From Achromobacter aloeverae (GTDB lineage: Bacteria > Pseudomonadota > Gammaproteobacteria > Burkholderiales > Burkholderiaceae_B), in contig NZ_PYAL01000002.1 in assembly GCF_004121055.1 (NCBI RefSeq), forward strand, positions 186,001-250,000: a stretch of DNA of 64,000 nucleotides, written 5' to 3'. Made by a program: the position numbers and the translations under genes. This document shows, piece by piece, positions 1 to 7,612 of this stretch; within the stretch, counting starts at the first letter, position 1; each line of letters opens with the position of its first letter. The notes beneath the pieces are model-generated. The model was not told the DNA's origin and did no database searches. It was given only the letters and a program-made list of their open reading frames with translations.

Positions 1-662
1 TGGAGGTGGGCCACACGTTCGTGCCCACCTTCAATATCTACGACGCCAATCGCGACCTGATGCGCGCCCGGCGCGCCGACTGGCACGACGACTACACCTG
101 GAAGGCCATCTGGAAATACTTCCAGCCGCAGCGCGGCGGCCACGGCGCGTACTGGTACCGCTGGAGCACCGCCAACGAAATCGAGTGGAAGCAGAACTAT
201 CGGCTGTGGATGCAGTTCGTCAACGAGTACAAGAACCGGGGCGGCCGCGTATGCGCCGGCAGCGACTCGGGGTTCATCTTCCAGATCTACGGTTTCGGTT
301 TCATCCGCGAGCTGGAGCTATTGCAGGAAGCCGGTTTCCATCCCCTGGAGGTGTTGCGCGCGGCGACGTCGCAGAGCGCCGCCTTGCTGGGCCTGGAGGA
401 CGATACGGGCGTGGTGGACCTGGACCGGCGCGCCGACCTGCTGGTGCATGACCGCAATCCGCTGGAGGACTTCAAGCTGCTTTACGGTACCGGGGCGATG
501 CGCCTGAACGACGACACCGGCAAGGTCGAATGGCACCGCGCGCTGCGCTACACCATCAAGGCCGGGGTGGTGTACGACACCGAGCAACTGCTGGCCGACG
601 TGCGCGAGCTGGTGCGCGGCAGCTGGGACGGCGATTCCGAGGGGCCGCCGCATGCACGCTGA
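1..662 (+). CDS. Amidohydrolase family protein, C-terminal part (5' end outside window)
   Basis: The reading frame is open from the left edge, so this is the last ~219 residues of a longer metal-dependent hydrolase. Visible features are a GSDSG stretch, in which the Asp is the usual late metal ligand of the TIM-barrel amidohydrolases. The family ending follows: LRAATSQSAALLGLEDDTG, then DLDRRADLLVHDRNP, the strand that closes the small beta-domain. This matches imidazolonepropionase-like or adenine-deaminase-like amidohydrolases, but the N-terminal HxH motif lies outside, so substrate cannot be assigned. The stop codon lies 11 bp inside the next gene, a CobW-type GTPase, suggesting translational coupling. 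The GTG at position 6 is internal, not a start. Confidence 0.85.
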   Translation, partial: EVGHTFVPTFNIYDANRDLMRARRADWHDDYTWKAIWKYFQPQRGGHGAYWYRWSTANEIEWKQNYRLWMQFVNEYKNRGGRVCAGSDSGFIFQIYGFGFIRELELLQEAGFHPLEVLRAATSQSAALLGLEDDTGVVDLDRRADLLVHDRNPLEDFKLLYGTGAMRLNDDTGKVEWHRALRYTIKAGVVYDTEQLLADVRELVRGSWDGDSEGPPHAR

Positions 663-1830
663 CTGGTCGGGCGAGGCGGCGGCGCCGGTCGACCTGATCG
701 TCCTGTCGGGCTTCCTGGGCAGCGGCAAGACGACGCTGCTGCTGCAATATCTCAACGACGCCGGCACGGTCGATACAGGCGTCATCGTCAACGAGGTGGG
801 CGAGATCGGGGTGGACGGCGTCATCGTCGCCGACGGCAGCGACGCCGTGCCGATGACCCTGCTCGCCAACGGCTGCGTCTGCTGCGCGATGCGCAGCAGC
901 CTGGTCGATACCGTGGCCGCCTTGCTGGATGCGCCGCGTCCGGCGGGGCGCGGTCCCTTGCGCCGCATCATCCTCGAAACCAGCGGCGTGTCGCGGCCGG
1001 GGCCCATCATCGCGGCTTTGGCGGACCCCGAACTGGCGCGGCGCCGGCTGCGGGTGGCCGTCGTCAGCACGTACGACTGCGTCACCGGGGCGTTGCAGGC
1101 CGGGCGGTTCGACGAGGCCAGCGCGCAACTGGCCGCGGCGCAACGCATCGTGTTGACCAAGCGCGACCTGGCGGAGAACCGGGATGTCGCGCGGCACTGG
1201 GCGGCGCTGGCCGGGATCAACCCGCTAGCGGAGCTCATCGATGAAGAAGATAGGAGGCAGGCCGCAAGGCGGGCCTTCGAGGACACGGCGCCCGCGGGTG
1301 ATGGCGGCGTGGCGCAAGCCCTGGCCGCGCTCCGCGCGACCGGGCGGATGCCTTTGGACGCCGGGGCCCTGCCGTCGCTGGCCCAGGCCGTGGGGCGCCG
1401 CTCGCCGCCCGGGTTCGACACGGCAGGCCATGCACGCGATGGCAGGGAAATGCCTGGGCAGGATGCCGGTGCGGCGCGCATCGACCATCCCCGCGTCCAT
1501 GTGCTGACCGCGGCGTTGGCGGAGGGGGCGGGGTGGGAGGCGCTGGCGCTGTGGCTGGATGACCTATCCGCTTTTTGCGGCGAGCGGCTCTTGCGGGTCA
1601 AGGCGGTCTTGCGGGTCAGCGATTGCGACGATCCCATCCTGATCCAGAGCGTGGGCACGACCTTCAGCGCCCCCCGCCGGCTGCGCGCGGCCGAGGCGGC
1701 GGACAATCTTTTCGTCATCATCACGCGCGACCTGGACGCCGATGCGATCAATGGCATGGCGGCGAACGGGGCCGTGTCCGTGCAGGCGCCGCGTGGACAG
1801 CGGAAGCCGTCCTTGGCGGTTGGCGCTTGA
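652..1830 (+). CDS. CobW/COG0523-type GTPase, putative metallochaperone
   Basis: 392-residue P-loop GTPase of the CobW/P47K/ZNG1 group. Walker A is GFLGSGKT at residues 20-27. The diagnostic metal-binding GCVCC is at 74-78, ETSG lies near 110 and TKRD (the G4 base-recognition motif) near 168. A CobW C-terminal domain follows, starting around HPRVHVLTA. The family uses GTP to load metals such as zinc or cobalt into client enzymes. The ATG overlaps the 3' end of an amidohydrolase, a metalloenzyme family, so that enzyme is the natural client candidate (inference). Residues about 195-275 are Ala/Arg/Gly-rich and look like a poorly conserved linker. Metal identity is not readable from sequence. 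Confidence 0.88.
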   Translation: MHADWSGEAAAPVDLIVLSGFLGSGKTTLLLQYLNDAGTVDTGVIVNEVGEIGVDGVIVADGSDAVPMTLLANGCVCCAMRSSLVDTVAALLDAPRPAGRGPLRRIILETSGVSRPGPIIAALADPELARRRLRVAVVSTYDCVTGALQAGRFDEASAQLAAAQRIVLTKRDLAENRDVARHWAALAGINPLAELIDEEDRRQAARRAFEDTAPAGDGGVAQALAALRATGRMPLDAGALPSLAQAVGRRSPPGFDTAGHARDGREMPGQDAGAARIDHPRVHVLTAALAEGAGWEALALWLDDLSAFCGERLLRVKAVLRVSDCDDPILIQSVGTTFSAPRRLRAAEAADNLFVIITRDLDADAINGMAANGAVSVQAPRGQRKPSLAVGA

Positions 1831-1924
1831 ATGCCTGCGCCTGAAAGCCTGGCGGTTGAATGCCTGGCGGCTGAGGCGACGCTGTGCCTTTTGATGGATC
1901 GCGGTTGCTGGGCCCTGCTGCCCT

Positions 1925-1950
1925 GCGACGCCGCGGCCCTGCGGCGTCGC
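1925..1950. repeat. Perfect 10-bp hairpin
   Basis: GCGACGCCGC, a 6-nt loop, then GCGGCGTCGC. It is a strong RNA hairpin about 95 bp after the GTPase stop codon. It lacks a T-tract, so it could be a Rho-type 3' end or an mRNA-stabilising stem rather than an intrinsic terminator. Confidence 0.6.
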
Positions 1951-2032
1951 CGCCGTGCCGCCGCGCGGCGGCGGCCGCGCCGGGCCACCCGCCTTGCGGG
2001 TTATCTCCTATTCAGGCGCGGTCGCCGGCCAT

Positions 2033-2081
2033 CCACAATGGGTCGCGGCCGCGCGGCATGGGCGGTTGCGACCCATTGTGG
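2033..2081. repeat. Perfect 14-bp inverted repeat, possible operator or leader hairpin
   Basis: CCACAATGGGTCGC at 2033-2046 is repeated in inverse orientation at 2068-2081 with a 21-bp GC-rich spacer. It lies about 95 bp before the start codon of the Tat-exported binding protein. No T-tract follows. It could be a regulator-binding dyad or a structured leader; which one is not decidable here. Confidence 0.6.
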
Positions 2082-2174
2082 GCGGCCCGCCGGACCTTGC
2101 GCGCCAGGCCCACGCTTCAGCGCCCGACTCGCGGGGGGCGGAGCGCGATCACCGTTCATCGAAGGAGTCTGGGC

Positions 2175-3230
2175 ATGCAAGCATGGCATCGCAATCGGCG
2201 TACTTTCTTGAAATCGGCAGCGGGACTGGCGCTGGCGCCGGCCTTGCCCCTGGCATCTCGCACGGCGCACGCCGCCGGCGGCGACGTGGTGGTCGGCACC
2301 TGGGGCGGCGACTACCAGAATTTCCTCCAGCAGTTCATCGGTCCCACGGCCAAGCAGCTGGGGCTGGACGTGGTGTTCGACACCGGCAACGCGGTGCCGC
2401 GCATGACCAAGCTGAAGGCGGAAAAGAATTCGCGGCGCGGGTCCATGGACGTGGCCCTGCTGGGCGACCTGGACATGTACGACGTCGCGCGCAGCGAGTG
2501 CCTGCACGACGTGTCGGCCAAGCAGGTGCCCAACCTCGCCAACGTGCATGAGCAGTTCAGGACGCCGTATTCGATACCGCATATCTTCAGCGCCATGGTG
2601 CTGGTCTACAACAAGGAAAAGTTCAAGGCCGCGCCCGACAGTTGCAACATCGCGCTCGATCCTGCGTACAAGGGCCGCACCGGGTTTTCGGACATTCTCT
2701 TCAACTTCAACGGCATCTTCGTCGGCCTGGCGGCGGGGGGCGGCACCAACAGCTTCGAACCCGGCAAGAAATTCCTCTCGGAACTGGTGAAGAACCAGCC
2801 CCGTGTCTACCCCTCCAACGAGGCGGTGGCGGCGGCGTTCAAGTCCGGCGAGATCTGGATGGCCTGCATGTGGAAGGCGCGCGCCTTGCAATGGCGCGAT
2901 GCGGGCTTGCCGCTGGAATTCGTGATTCCCAAGGAGGGGGCGATTCCCGTCACCTTCGAGGGCGGGCTGGCGCGCAACAGCCGCAATGCCGAGAACGGCT
3001 GGAAATATCTCAACGCGATGCTGGATCCTTCGGGCCAGTTGCAGTTCGCCAAGGCCATGGGCTATGCGCCGACGGTACGCAACGCGCAACTGCCGCCGGA
3101 CCTCCAGGCCCGCGTCGGCTTTACCGACGACGAGATCAAGCGCATCCATAAGTACGACCTGAAGGCGCTGGTCGATAGCAAGAACGATTTCCTGGATTAC
3201 TGGAACAAGGAATTCAAGGCCAGGATCTGA
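2175..3230 (+). CDS. Tat-exported ABC transporter substrate-binding protein (PotD/PotF-like)
   Basis: 351-residue periplasmic binding protein of the spermidine/putrescine-type family. The ATG at 2175 is chosen because GAAGGAG precedes it and it opens directly onto a twin-arginine signal (NRRTFLKSAAGLALAPAL, residues 7-24) ending near AHA. After cleavage comes VVVGTWGGDYQNFLQQF, typical of family members that bind cationic or polar ligands. No permease or ATPase gene lies next to it in the window, so partners must be elsewhere or absent. It may act with the preceding amidohydrolase/GTPase pair, but a 344-bp structured gap separates them. Ligand unknown. Confidence 0.85.
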   Translation: MQAWHRNRRTFLKSAAGLALAPALPLASRTAHAAGGDVVVGTWGGDYQNFLQQFIGPTAKQLGLDVVFDTGNAVPRMTKLKAEKNSRRGSMDVALLGDLDMYDVARSECLHDVSAKQVPNLANVHEQFRTPYSIPHIFSAMVLVYNKEKFKAAPDSCNIALDPAYKGRTGFSDILFNFNGIFVGLAAGGGTNSFEPGKKFLSELVKNQPRVYPSNEAVAAAFKSGEIWMACMWKARALQWRDAGLPLEFVIPKEGAIPVTFEGGLARNSRNAENGWKYLNAMLDPSGQLQFAKAMGYAPTVRNAQLPPDLQARVGFTDDEIKRIHKYDLKALVDSKNDFLDYWNKEFKARI

Positions 3231-3273
3231 GCGCTGTCGGGTCGCGCCCCGCCGCGCCGTGCCGGGCGGGGGC

Positions 3274-3294
3274 GGCCGCCAACGACGGCCTTTT
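3274..3294 (+). terminator. Probable intrinsic terminator
   Basis: GGCCG at 3274-3278 pairs with CGGCC at 3286-3290 across a 7-nt loop, followed by TTTT. The stem is short. It lies about 45 bp after the binding-protein stop codon. Confidence 0.5.
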
Positions 3295-3375
3295 CGGTTC
3301 CTGGCTGGCTCGCGCCGGCCGGGACGGCATCATTTCGCCCAGCTGCGCCGTTTCTATCAGATTGCTTTTGAGTAA

Positions 3376-3393
3376 CTGACAATATCCTGTCAA
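3376..3393 (+). promoter_or_regulatory. Pho-box-like PhoB site
   Basis: CTGACAA, 4 bp TATC, CTGTCAA: two 7-bp direct repeats with the 11-bp period of the PhoB box (consensus half-site CTGTCAT). It lies 55 bp before the phoX start, in an AT-rich patch. The second half-site matches the consensus at 6 of 7 positions and the first at 5. Confidence 0.65.
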
Positions 3394-3448
3394 ATTTCGC
3401 CGTCATCATGCATGGCTTTCAACCCCCATTCAGGAACGGAGAAGCCGC

Positions 3449-5326
3449 ATGTCCCACACCACCGACGCCGCCAAGGCGGTCTGTACCAAGCCTTCGCGTA
3501 TCAGCCCGAAACCGGGCCAGACCCTGGACGAGGTCCTGGCCGCCGACCCGGCGCGCCGCACCTGGCTCAAGTCCGGCTTCGGCATGGCGGCCCTGTCGGT
3601 CTTCGGCGCCACGTCGCTCACGGCCTGCGGCGGCGACAATGATGACGACGACGATACGCCGGTCGAGGACACCCCGCCGTCGACGGAACCGACGAATCCT
3701 CCCACCGAGACGCCCCGCGAGCCGGGGCTCGATCCCAGCAAGGATTACGCCATCCGCTTCCAGCCCGTGGCGCGCACCACCGCGGACACGGTGACCGTGC
3801 CGGCGGGCTACCAGGTGCAGGTGCTGTTCTCCACGGGCGACGCCGTGGAAGCCGGCTCGACCGCCTGGACCGAGGGCGCCTTCCCGGCCTGGGACGTGAC
3901 CGACAAGCGCGCCGGCGGCGATAACGACGGGATGCACTACTTCGCCTTGCCCGGCGTGGACCCGCAGCAGGGAGGCCTGTTGGCCATCAACCACGAGCAG
4001 GTGGACATGCGGGTGTATTTCCCGTCCGGCACCTTTACCGGTTCCTTCAACGAAGCCACCGCCACGCTGGACCAGAAGCGCCTGGCGCTGTCGTCCGTCG
4101 GGGTCTCGGTCATCGAGGTGACGCAGGCCAACGGCACGTGGAGCGTCAAGCACGACTCGACCTACAACCGCCGCTATACCGGCAATAGCGCCTATGGCGT
4201 GGGCGGCCCCGCGCGCAGCCGCCTGGGCGCCACCATCATCGGCACCTTGAACAACTGCTCCAGCGGCGCCACCCCGTGGGGCACGTACCTGACCTGCGAG
4301 GAGACCACCAGCAATTATTTCGACAGCAGCCAGCCGGACGTCAACTACGGCTGGGTGGTGGAGCTGGACCCGCAGGGCGAGCTCCTGGCGCAAGGCGTCA
4401 AGCGCACCGCCATGGGCCGCTTCGCGCACGAGAACGTCGCGTACCTGGTCGGCGAGGACAATCGCGTCGCGTTCTACATGGGTGACGACACGACGCCGGG
4501 CTGCATCTACAAGTTCGTGCCGACGCGCGCCTACGATCCCGTCAATCGCGCGGCCAACGTCAACCTGCTGGATGACGGCACGCTTTATGTCGCGCAATTC
4601 AACGCGGGCGGCGGCGGCGTGTGGATTCCCCTGGTGCAAGGCAATGCGGGGCTGACGGCAGCCGACGGTTTCGCCACGCAAGCAGACGTGCTGATCGAAT
4701 GCCAGGACGCCGCGGTGTCGGTGGGCGGCACGGTGATGGATCGTCCCGAGTGGATCACGGTGGGGCCGAACAAGGACATCTTCGTGACCCTGACCAACAA
4801 CAGCGGCCGGGGCACCAATGCGCCCGTCGACGCGGCCAATCCGCGCGCGGAGAATCATCATGGCCACATCATCCGCTGGAACGAGGCCGGCAATTCGCCC
4901 CTGGCCACCACGTTCACGTGGAGCATCTTCCTGCTGGCCGGCGATCCCACGCAGGCCGCGACGCTGAACAAGCCCAACCTGGCCGGCAACATCAATGGCG
5001 ACGCCTTCAGCAGCCCGGACGGCCTGCGCCTGGATCCGGCCGGCCGCCTGTGGGTGGAGACGGACATGAACCTCGGCTCGACCGCGACGCCCACGGTATT
5101 CGGCAACAATGGCATGTACTGCATCGACCCCGCCACCGGCGTGTCCAAGCGCTTCCTGGTCGGACCGGTGGGCTGCGAAATCACCGGCATCGCCTATACG
5201 CCGGACCTGACGACCTTTTTCGTCAATATCCAGCATCCCACCCAGGCATGGCCGGAGGCGGGCCGCACGCCGCGCTCGTCGACCATCGTGATCCGCCGGG
5301 CGGACAACCAGCCGGTGGGGGCGTAG
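3449..5326 (+). CDS. phoX: PhoX-family alkaline phosphatase, Tat lipoprotein
   Basis: 625 residues, close to the usual PhoX length. PhoX is a Ca/Fe-dependent phosphatase that releases phosphate from many monoesters outside the cytoplasm. The N-terminus is a long cytosolic lead, then a twin-arginine motif RRTWLKSGFGMAALSVFG (from residue 36) and a lipobox LTAC with Cys60. This predicts Tat export followed by lipid attachment. An Asp/Thr/Pro-rich linker (about 63-90) separates the anchor from the catalytic domain. Conserved PhoX-type stretches include SPDGLRLDPAGRLWVETD and CEITGIAYTPD near the C-terminus. GGAG precedes the ATG. A Pho-box-like repeat lies just upstream, consistent with phosphate-starvation control. 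Confidence 0.88.
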   Translation: MSHTTDAAKAVCTKPSRISPKPGQTLDEVLAADPARRTWLKSGFGMAALSVFGATSLTACGGDNDDDDDTPVEDTPPSTEPTNPPTETPREPGLDPSKDYAIRFQPVARTTADTVTVPAGYQVQVLFSTGDAVEAGSTAWTEGAFPAWDVTDKRAGGDNDGMHYFALPGVDPQQGGLLAINHEQVDMRVYFPSGTFTGSFNEATATLDQKRLALSSVGVSVIEVTQANGTWSVKHDSTYNRRYTGNSAYGVGGPARSRLGATIIGTLNNCSSGATPWGTYLTCEETTSNYFDSSQPDVNYGWVVELDPQGELLAQGVKRTAMGRFAHENVAYLVGEDNRVAFYMGDDTTPGCIYKFVPTRAYDPVNRAANVNLLDDGTLYVAQFNAGGGGVWIPLVQGNAGLTAADGFATQADVLIECQDAAVSVGGTVMDRPEWITVGPNKDIFVTLTNNSGRGTNAPVDAANPRAENHHGHIIRWNEAGNSPLATTFTWSIFLLAGDPTQAATLNKPNLAGNINGDAFSSPDGLRLDPAGRLWVETDMNLGSTATPTVFGNNGMYCIDPATGVSKRFLVGPVGCEITGIAYTPDLTTFFVNIQHPTQAWPEAGRTPRSSTIVIRRADNQPVGA

Positions 5327-5402
5327 GGTCCCGACACGGTGCGGCTGACGCCGCTTGCCGCACCCGAGAGGAGCGCTTTTATCTTGGTGGCGGCCGGCGG
5401 TG

Positions 5403-5440
5403 AAAAGGCCAGCGGCGCTGTGAGGCGCCGCTGGCCTTTT
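5403..5440. terminator. Bidirectional intrinsic terminator
   Basis: A perfect 16-bp stem (5403-5418 with 5425-5440), 6-nt loop, A-tract on the left and T-tract on the right. It serves phoX from the left and mntH from the right. Confidence 0.9.
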
Positions 5441-5478
5441 GTCGTCGGGCTCGCGATATAGGCCTTACATGGCTGGCA

Positions 5479-6765
5479 TTACATGGCTTGCAACACCAGC
5501 AGGTAGCCGTCCAGGGCGATGATGCCCACCGTCGCCAGGATCGCCAGTACCGCCCACGTGCCACGCATCGTGTAGCTGCCCATCACGTCGCGGCGCATGG
5601 CCAGCCAGACCAGCGGCACCAGGGCGAAGGGCAGGGCAAGGCTCAGCACCACCTGGCTGAGCACCAGCAGTTCGTCCGGGTCCTGGCCGCCGGTGGCGAT
5701 CAGCAGGGCGATGGCCACGCTGCCGGCCACCAGGCGGGTGAACAGGGCGCGCTTGCGGTCCGACCACTTGCTGGCGCGAAAACCGTTGGCCAGCACCCGC
5801 CCGGCCAGCACGCCGGTGATGGTGGAACTCTGGCCGGCGGCATACAAGGCCACCGCGAACACCACGGCGGCGCCCACGCCCAGCGTCTTGCCGATGACGG
5901 CGTGCGCTTCGTCCAGGCTGGTCACGGGCAGCGGGCCGCCCGACAGCGAAGCCGCGGCGACGATGATGATGGCGGCATTGATCAGCGTGGCGATGCCCAG
6001 GGAAAAAATCGTGTCGTTGCGCGCGATGCGCATGGCCAGGCCGCGGGCCTCGCGCGGCACTTCGCGGGCCCGGTGCGCCAGCGATCCGGAATGCAGATAG
6101 AGGTTGTGCGGCATCAGGGTGGCGCCCAGGATGCCCAGCGCGATAAGAAAGCCGGCGGGATCGCGCAAGGCGCGCGCCGGGGTCACCGTACCGTGCGCCA
6201 CGGCCGACCAGTCGGGCTGGACCTTGAACAGCAGGAAGATGAAGGACACCGATACGATGGACAGCAGCACGGCGATGATGCGTTCGTGCCGGTCGGCATT
6301 GCCGCGCGCCACGGCCAGCACGGCGAAGGTGCCCGCGGCCGTCACGCCCACGCCCGCCAGCAGCGGCAGGTTGAACAGCAGCCGCAGCGCGATGGCGCCG
6401 CCGATGAGTTCGGCCAGCGCGGTGGCGAGGATGGCGGCCTCGCCGGCCAGCCAGGACACGCGCGCCAGGGAACGGGGCAGGTGACGCACGGTCAGCGTGG
6501 CCAGGTCCTCGCCCGTGGCCAGCGCCAGGCGCGACACCAGCACCTGGAAACCCAGGGCCAGGAAGGCGGCGACGAACACCACCATCATCAGGTGGTAGCC
6601 GAAGCCGCTGCCGCCGGCGATGTCGGTGGCCCAGTTGCCCGGGTCTATGTAGCCGACGGCGACCAGCAGGCCGGACCCCACCAGTCGGCGCAGGCCCAGC
6701 GACACCTGCCTGTCATGGGCAGCCAGTGCTTTATTACCAGAGAGTGCCAGGATGAGTTTGGTCAC
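5479..6765 (-). CDS. mntH: Nramp-family divalent metal transporter MntH
   Basis: 428-residue proton-coupled Mn(II)/Fe(II) importer of the inner membrane. The family signatures are present: DPGN at residues 41-44 in the first membrane helix (GYIDPGNWATDI) and MPHNLYLHSG in helix 6, whose Met and His complete the metal site. About eleven hydrophobic segments follow one another, with few soluble loops. It is a single gene ended by the shared terminator at 5403-5440. Upstream is a sigma70-like promoter (6879-6907) overlapped by a Fur-type half-site, which suggests repression by metal through Fur or a Mur-like regulator. No mntR gene is adjacent. Confidence 0.93.
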   Translation of the reverse strand: MTKLILALSGNKALAAHDRQVSLGLRRLVGSGLLVAVGYIDPGNWATDIAGGSGFGYHLMMVVFVAAFLALGFQVLVSRLALATGEDLATLTVRHLPRSLARVSWLAGEAAILATALAELIGGAIALRLLFNLPLLAGVGVTAAGTFAVLAVARGNADRHERIIAVLLSIVSVSFIFLLFKVQPDWSAVAHGTVTPARALRDPAGFLIALGILGATLMPHNLYLHSGSLAHRAREVPREARGLAMRIARNDTIFSLGIATLINAAIIIVAAASLSGGPLPVTSLDEAHAVIGKTLGVGAAVVFAVALYAAGQSSTITGVLAGRVLANGFRASKWSDRKRALFTRLVAGSVAIALLIATGGQDPDELLVLSQVVLSLALPFALVPLVWLAMRRDVMGSYTMRGTWAVLAILATVGIIALDGYLLVLQAM

Positions 6766-6864
6766 GGATGCCGCCGGTTGTCATTCCCACGCCGCTCGCG
6801 TTCCCCGTCACCCGGGCGCTGCTGCATGAGAGGTCCGTGGCAAACCGCGCCAAGCGGACTGTTT

Positions 6865-6907
6865 TGAGAATGATTCCTATTGTGGGTGCTCCGGCGGAAT
6901 CGGTCAA
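6865..6907 (-). promoter_or_regulatory. mntH promoter with Fur/Mur-like box
   Basis: Read on the minus strand, TTGACC (6902-6907), a 17-bp spacer and CACAAT (6879-6884) make a sigma70-type promoter. Immediately downstream and overlapping the -10 is GGAATCATTCTC, matching the right half of the Fur consensus GATAATGATAATCATTATC. Its position would block transcription when occupied. Confidence 0.55.
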
Positions 6908-7027
6908 CTAAATTGATACTTAGTGCGTGATTAATGAAACCTATCAGGCGTCCGGACTGCCCCATCGCCCCGGCGCCGCCGCCTACCGGCAAGCCCCATG
7001 CCGGCAGGAGACGCATGGCGCGTATGC

Positions 7028-7450
7028 TCAGGCCAGCTTGGCATCCATGGTGATATTGGCCTTCAGGACCTTGGAGACCGGACAACCGGCCTTGGCCTTG
7101 TTGGCGGCCGCTTCGAAGGCGGCGGCGTCCGCGCCCGGGACCTTGGCGACCACGGTCAGGTGCACGGCCGTGATGGCGAAGCCGCCGTCGGCCTGGTCCA
7201 GCGTGACGACGGCCTCGGTCTGGATACTGTCGGCGGTCAGGCCGGATTCGCCGAGGATATTGGACAAGGCCATCGAGAAGCAGCCTGCGTGGGCCGCGCC
7301 CAGGAGCTCTTCGGGATTGGTGCCGGGAGCGTTTTCGAAGCGGGTCTTGAAGCCGTAGGGAGCGTCCTTCAGGGCGCCACTTTCCGTGGAAATCTGGCCC
7401 TTGCCGGTTTTCAGGTCGCCTTTCCAGATTGCGGATGCCTTCTTCTTCAT
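7028..7450 (-). CDS. osmC: OsmC-family peroxiredoxin
   Basis: 140 residues, close to E. coli OsmC (143). OsmC proteins reduce organic hydroperoxides using two cysteines. Both are here: AHAGCFSMAL in the helix after NPEELLGA, and KAGCPVSKVL near the C-terminus, the standard Cys pair of the family. The N-terminus MKKKASAIWKGDLKTGKG is the usual OsmC start. The ATG at 7450 was chosen over the longer frame because AAGGAG lies just upstream and the extra 28 residues are low-complexity. It stands alone between mntH and a plus-strand dehydrogenase-like gene. A cytosolic oxidative-stress role is inferred from the family. Confidence 0.92.
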   Translation of the reverse strand: MKKKASAIWKGDLKTGKGQISTESGALKDAPYGFKTRFENAPGTNPEELLGAAHAGCFSMALSNILGESGLTADSIQTEAVVTLDQADGGFAITAVHLTVVAKVPGADAAAFEAAANKAKAGCPVSKVLKANITMDAKLA

Positions 7451-7612
7451 GCTGCTACTCCTTGGAAGGGGAAGCGGTCCGCGCGGGACCGCGGCGCAAA
7501 TGGCTCCGCCTGGCGGAACCGGACTTTCGATCATATACCCGGCCGCGGGATTTCTCCCCTAGCCGTGCGAACGCGCCTTGGGGATAATCCCTGGCGACCA
7601 GGAGGTAGCCAG

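Larger units (their letters stand above)
1831..2174. other. Intergenic region with two perfect inverted repeats
   Basis: No convincing gene. It holds a perfect 10-bp stem hairpin (1925-1950) and a perfect 14-bp inverted repeat (2033-2046 / 2068-2081) upstream of the binding-protein gene. The open frame that runs through it in phase with the downstream gene is a GC-rich artefact, because the downstream gene has a good ribosome binding site at its own ATG. Confidence 0.7.

Noticed and set aside
318-1988. Long minus-strand reading frame over the GTPase gene
   Set aside because: Shadow of the GTPase; the protein is a run of Arg/Ala/Ser without any domain.
3419-5236. 605-residue minus-strand frame opposite phoX
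   Set aside because: Antisense artefact of high GC third positions; no motif and no ribosome site.
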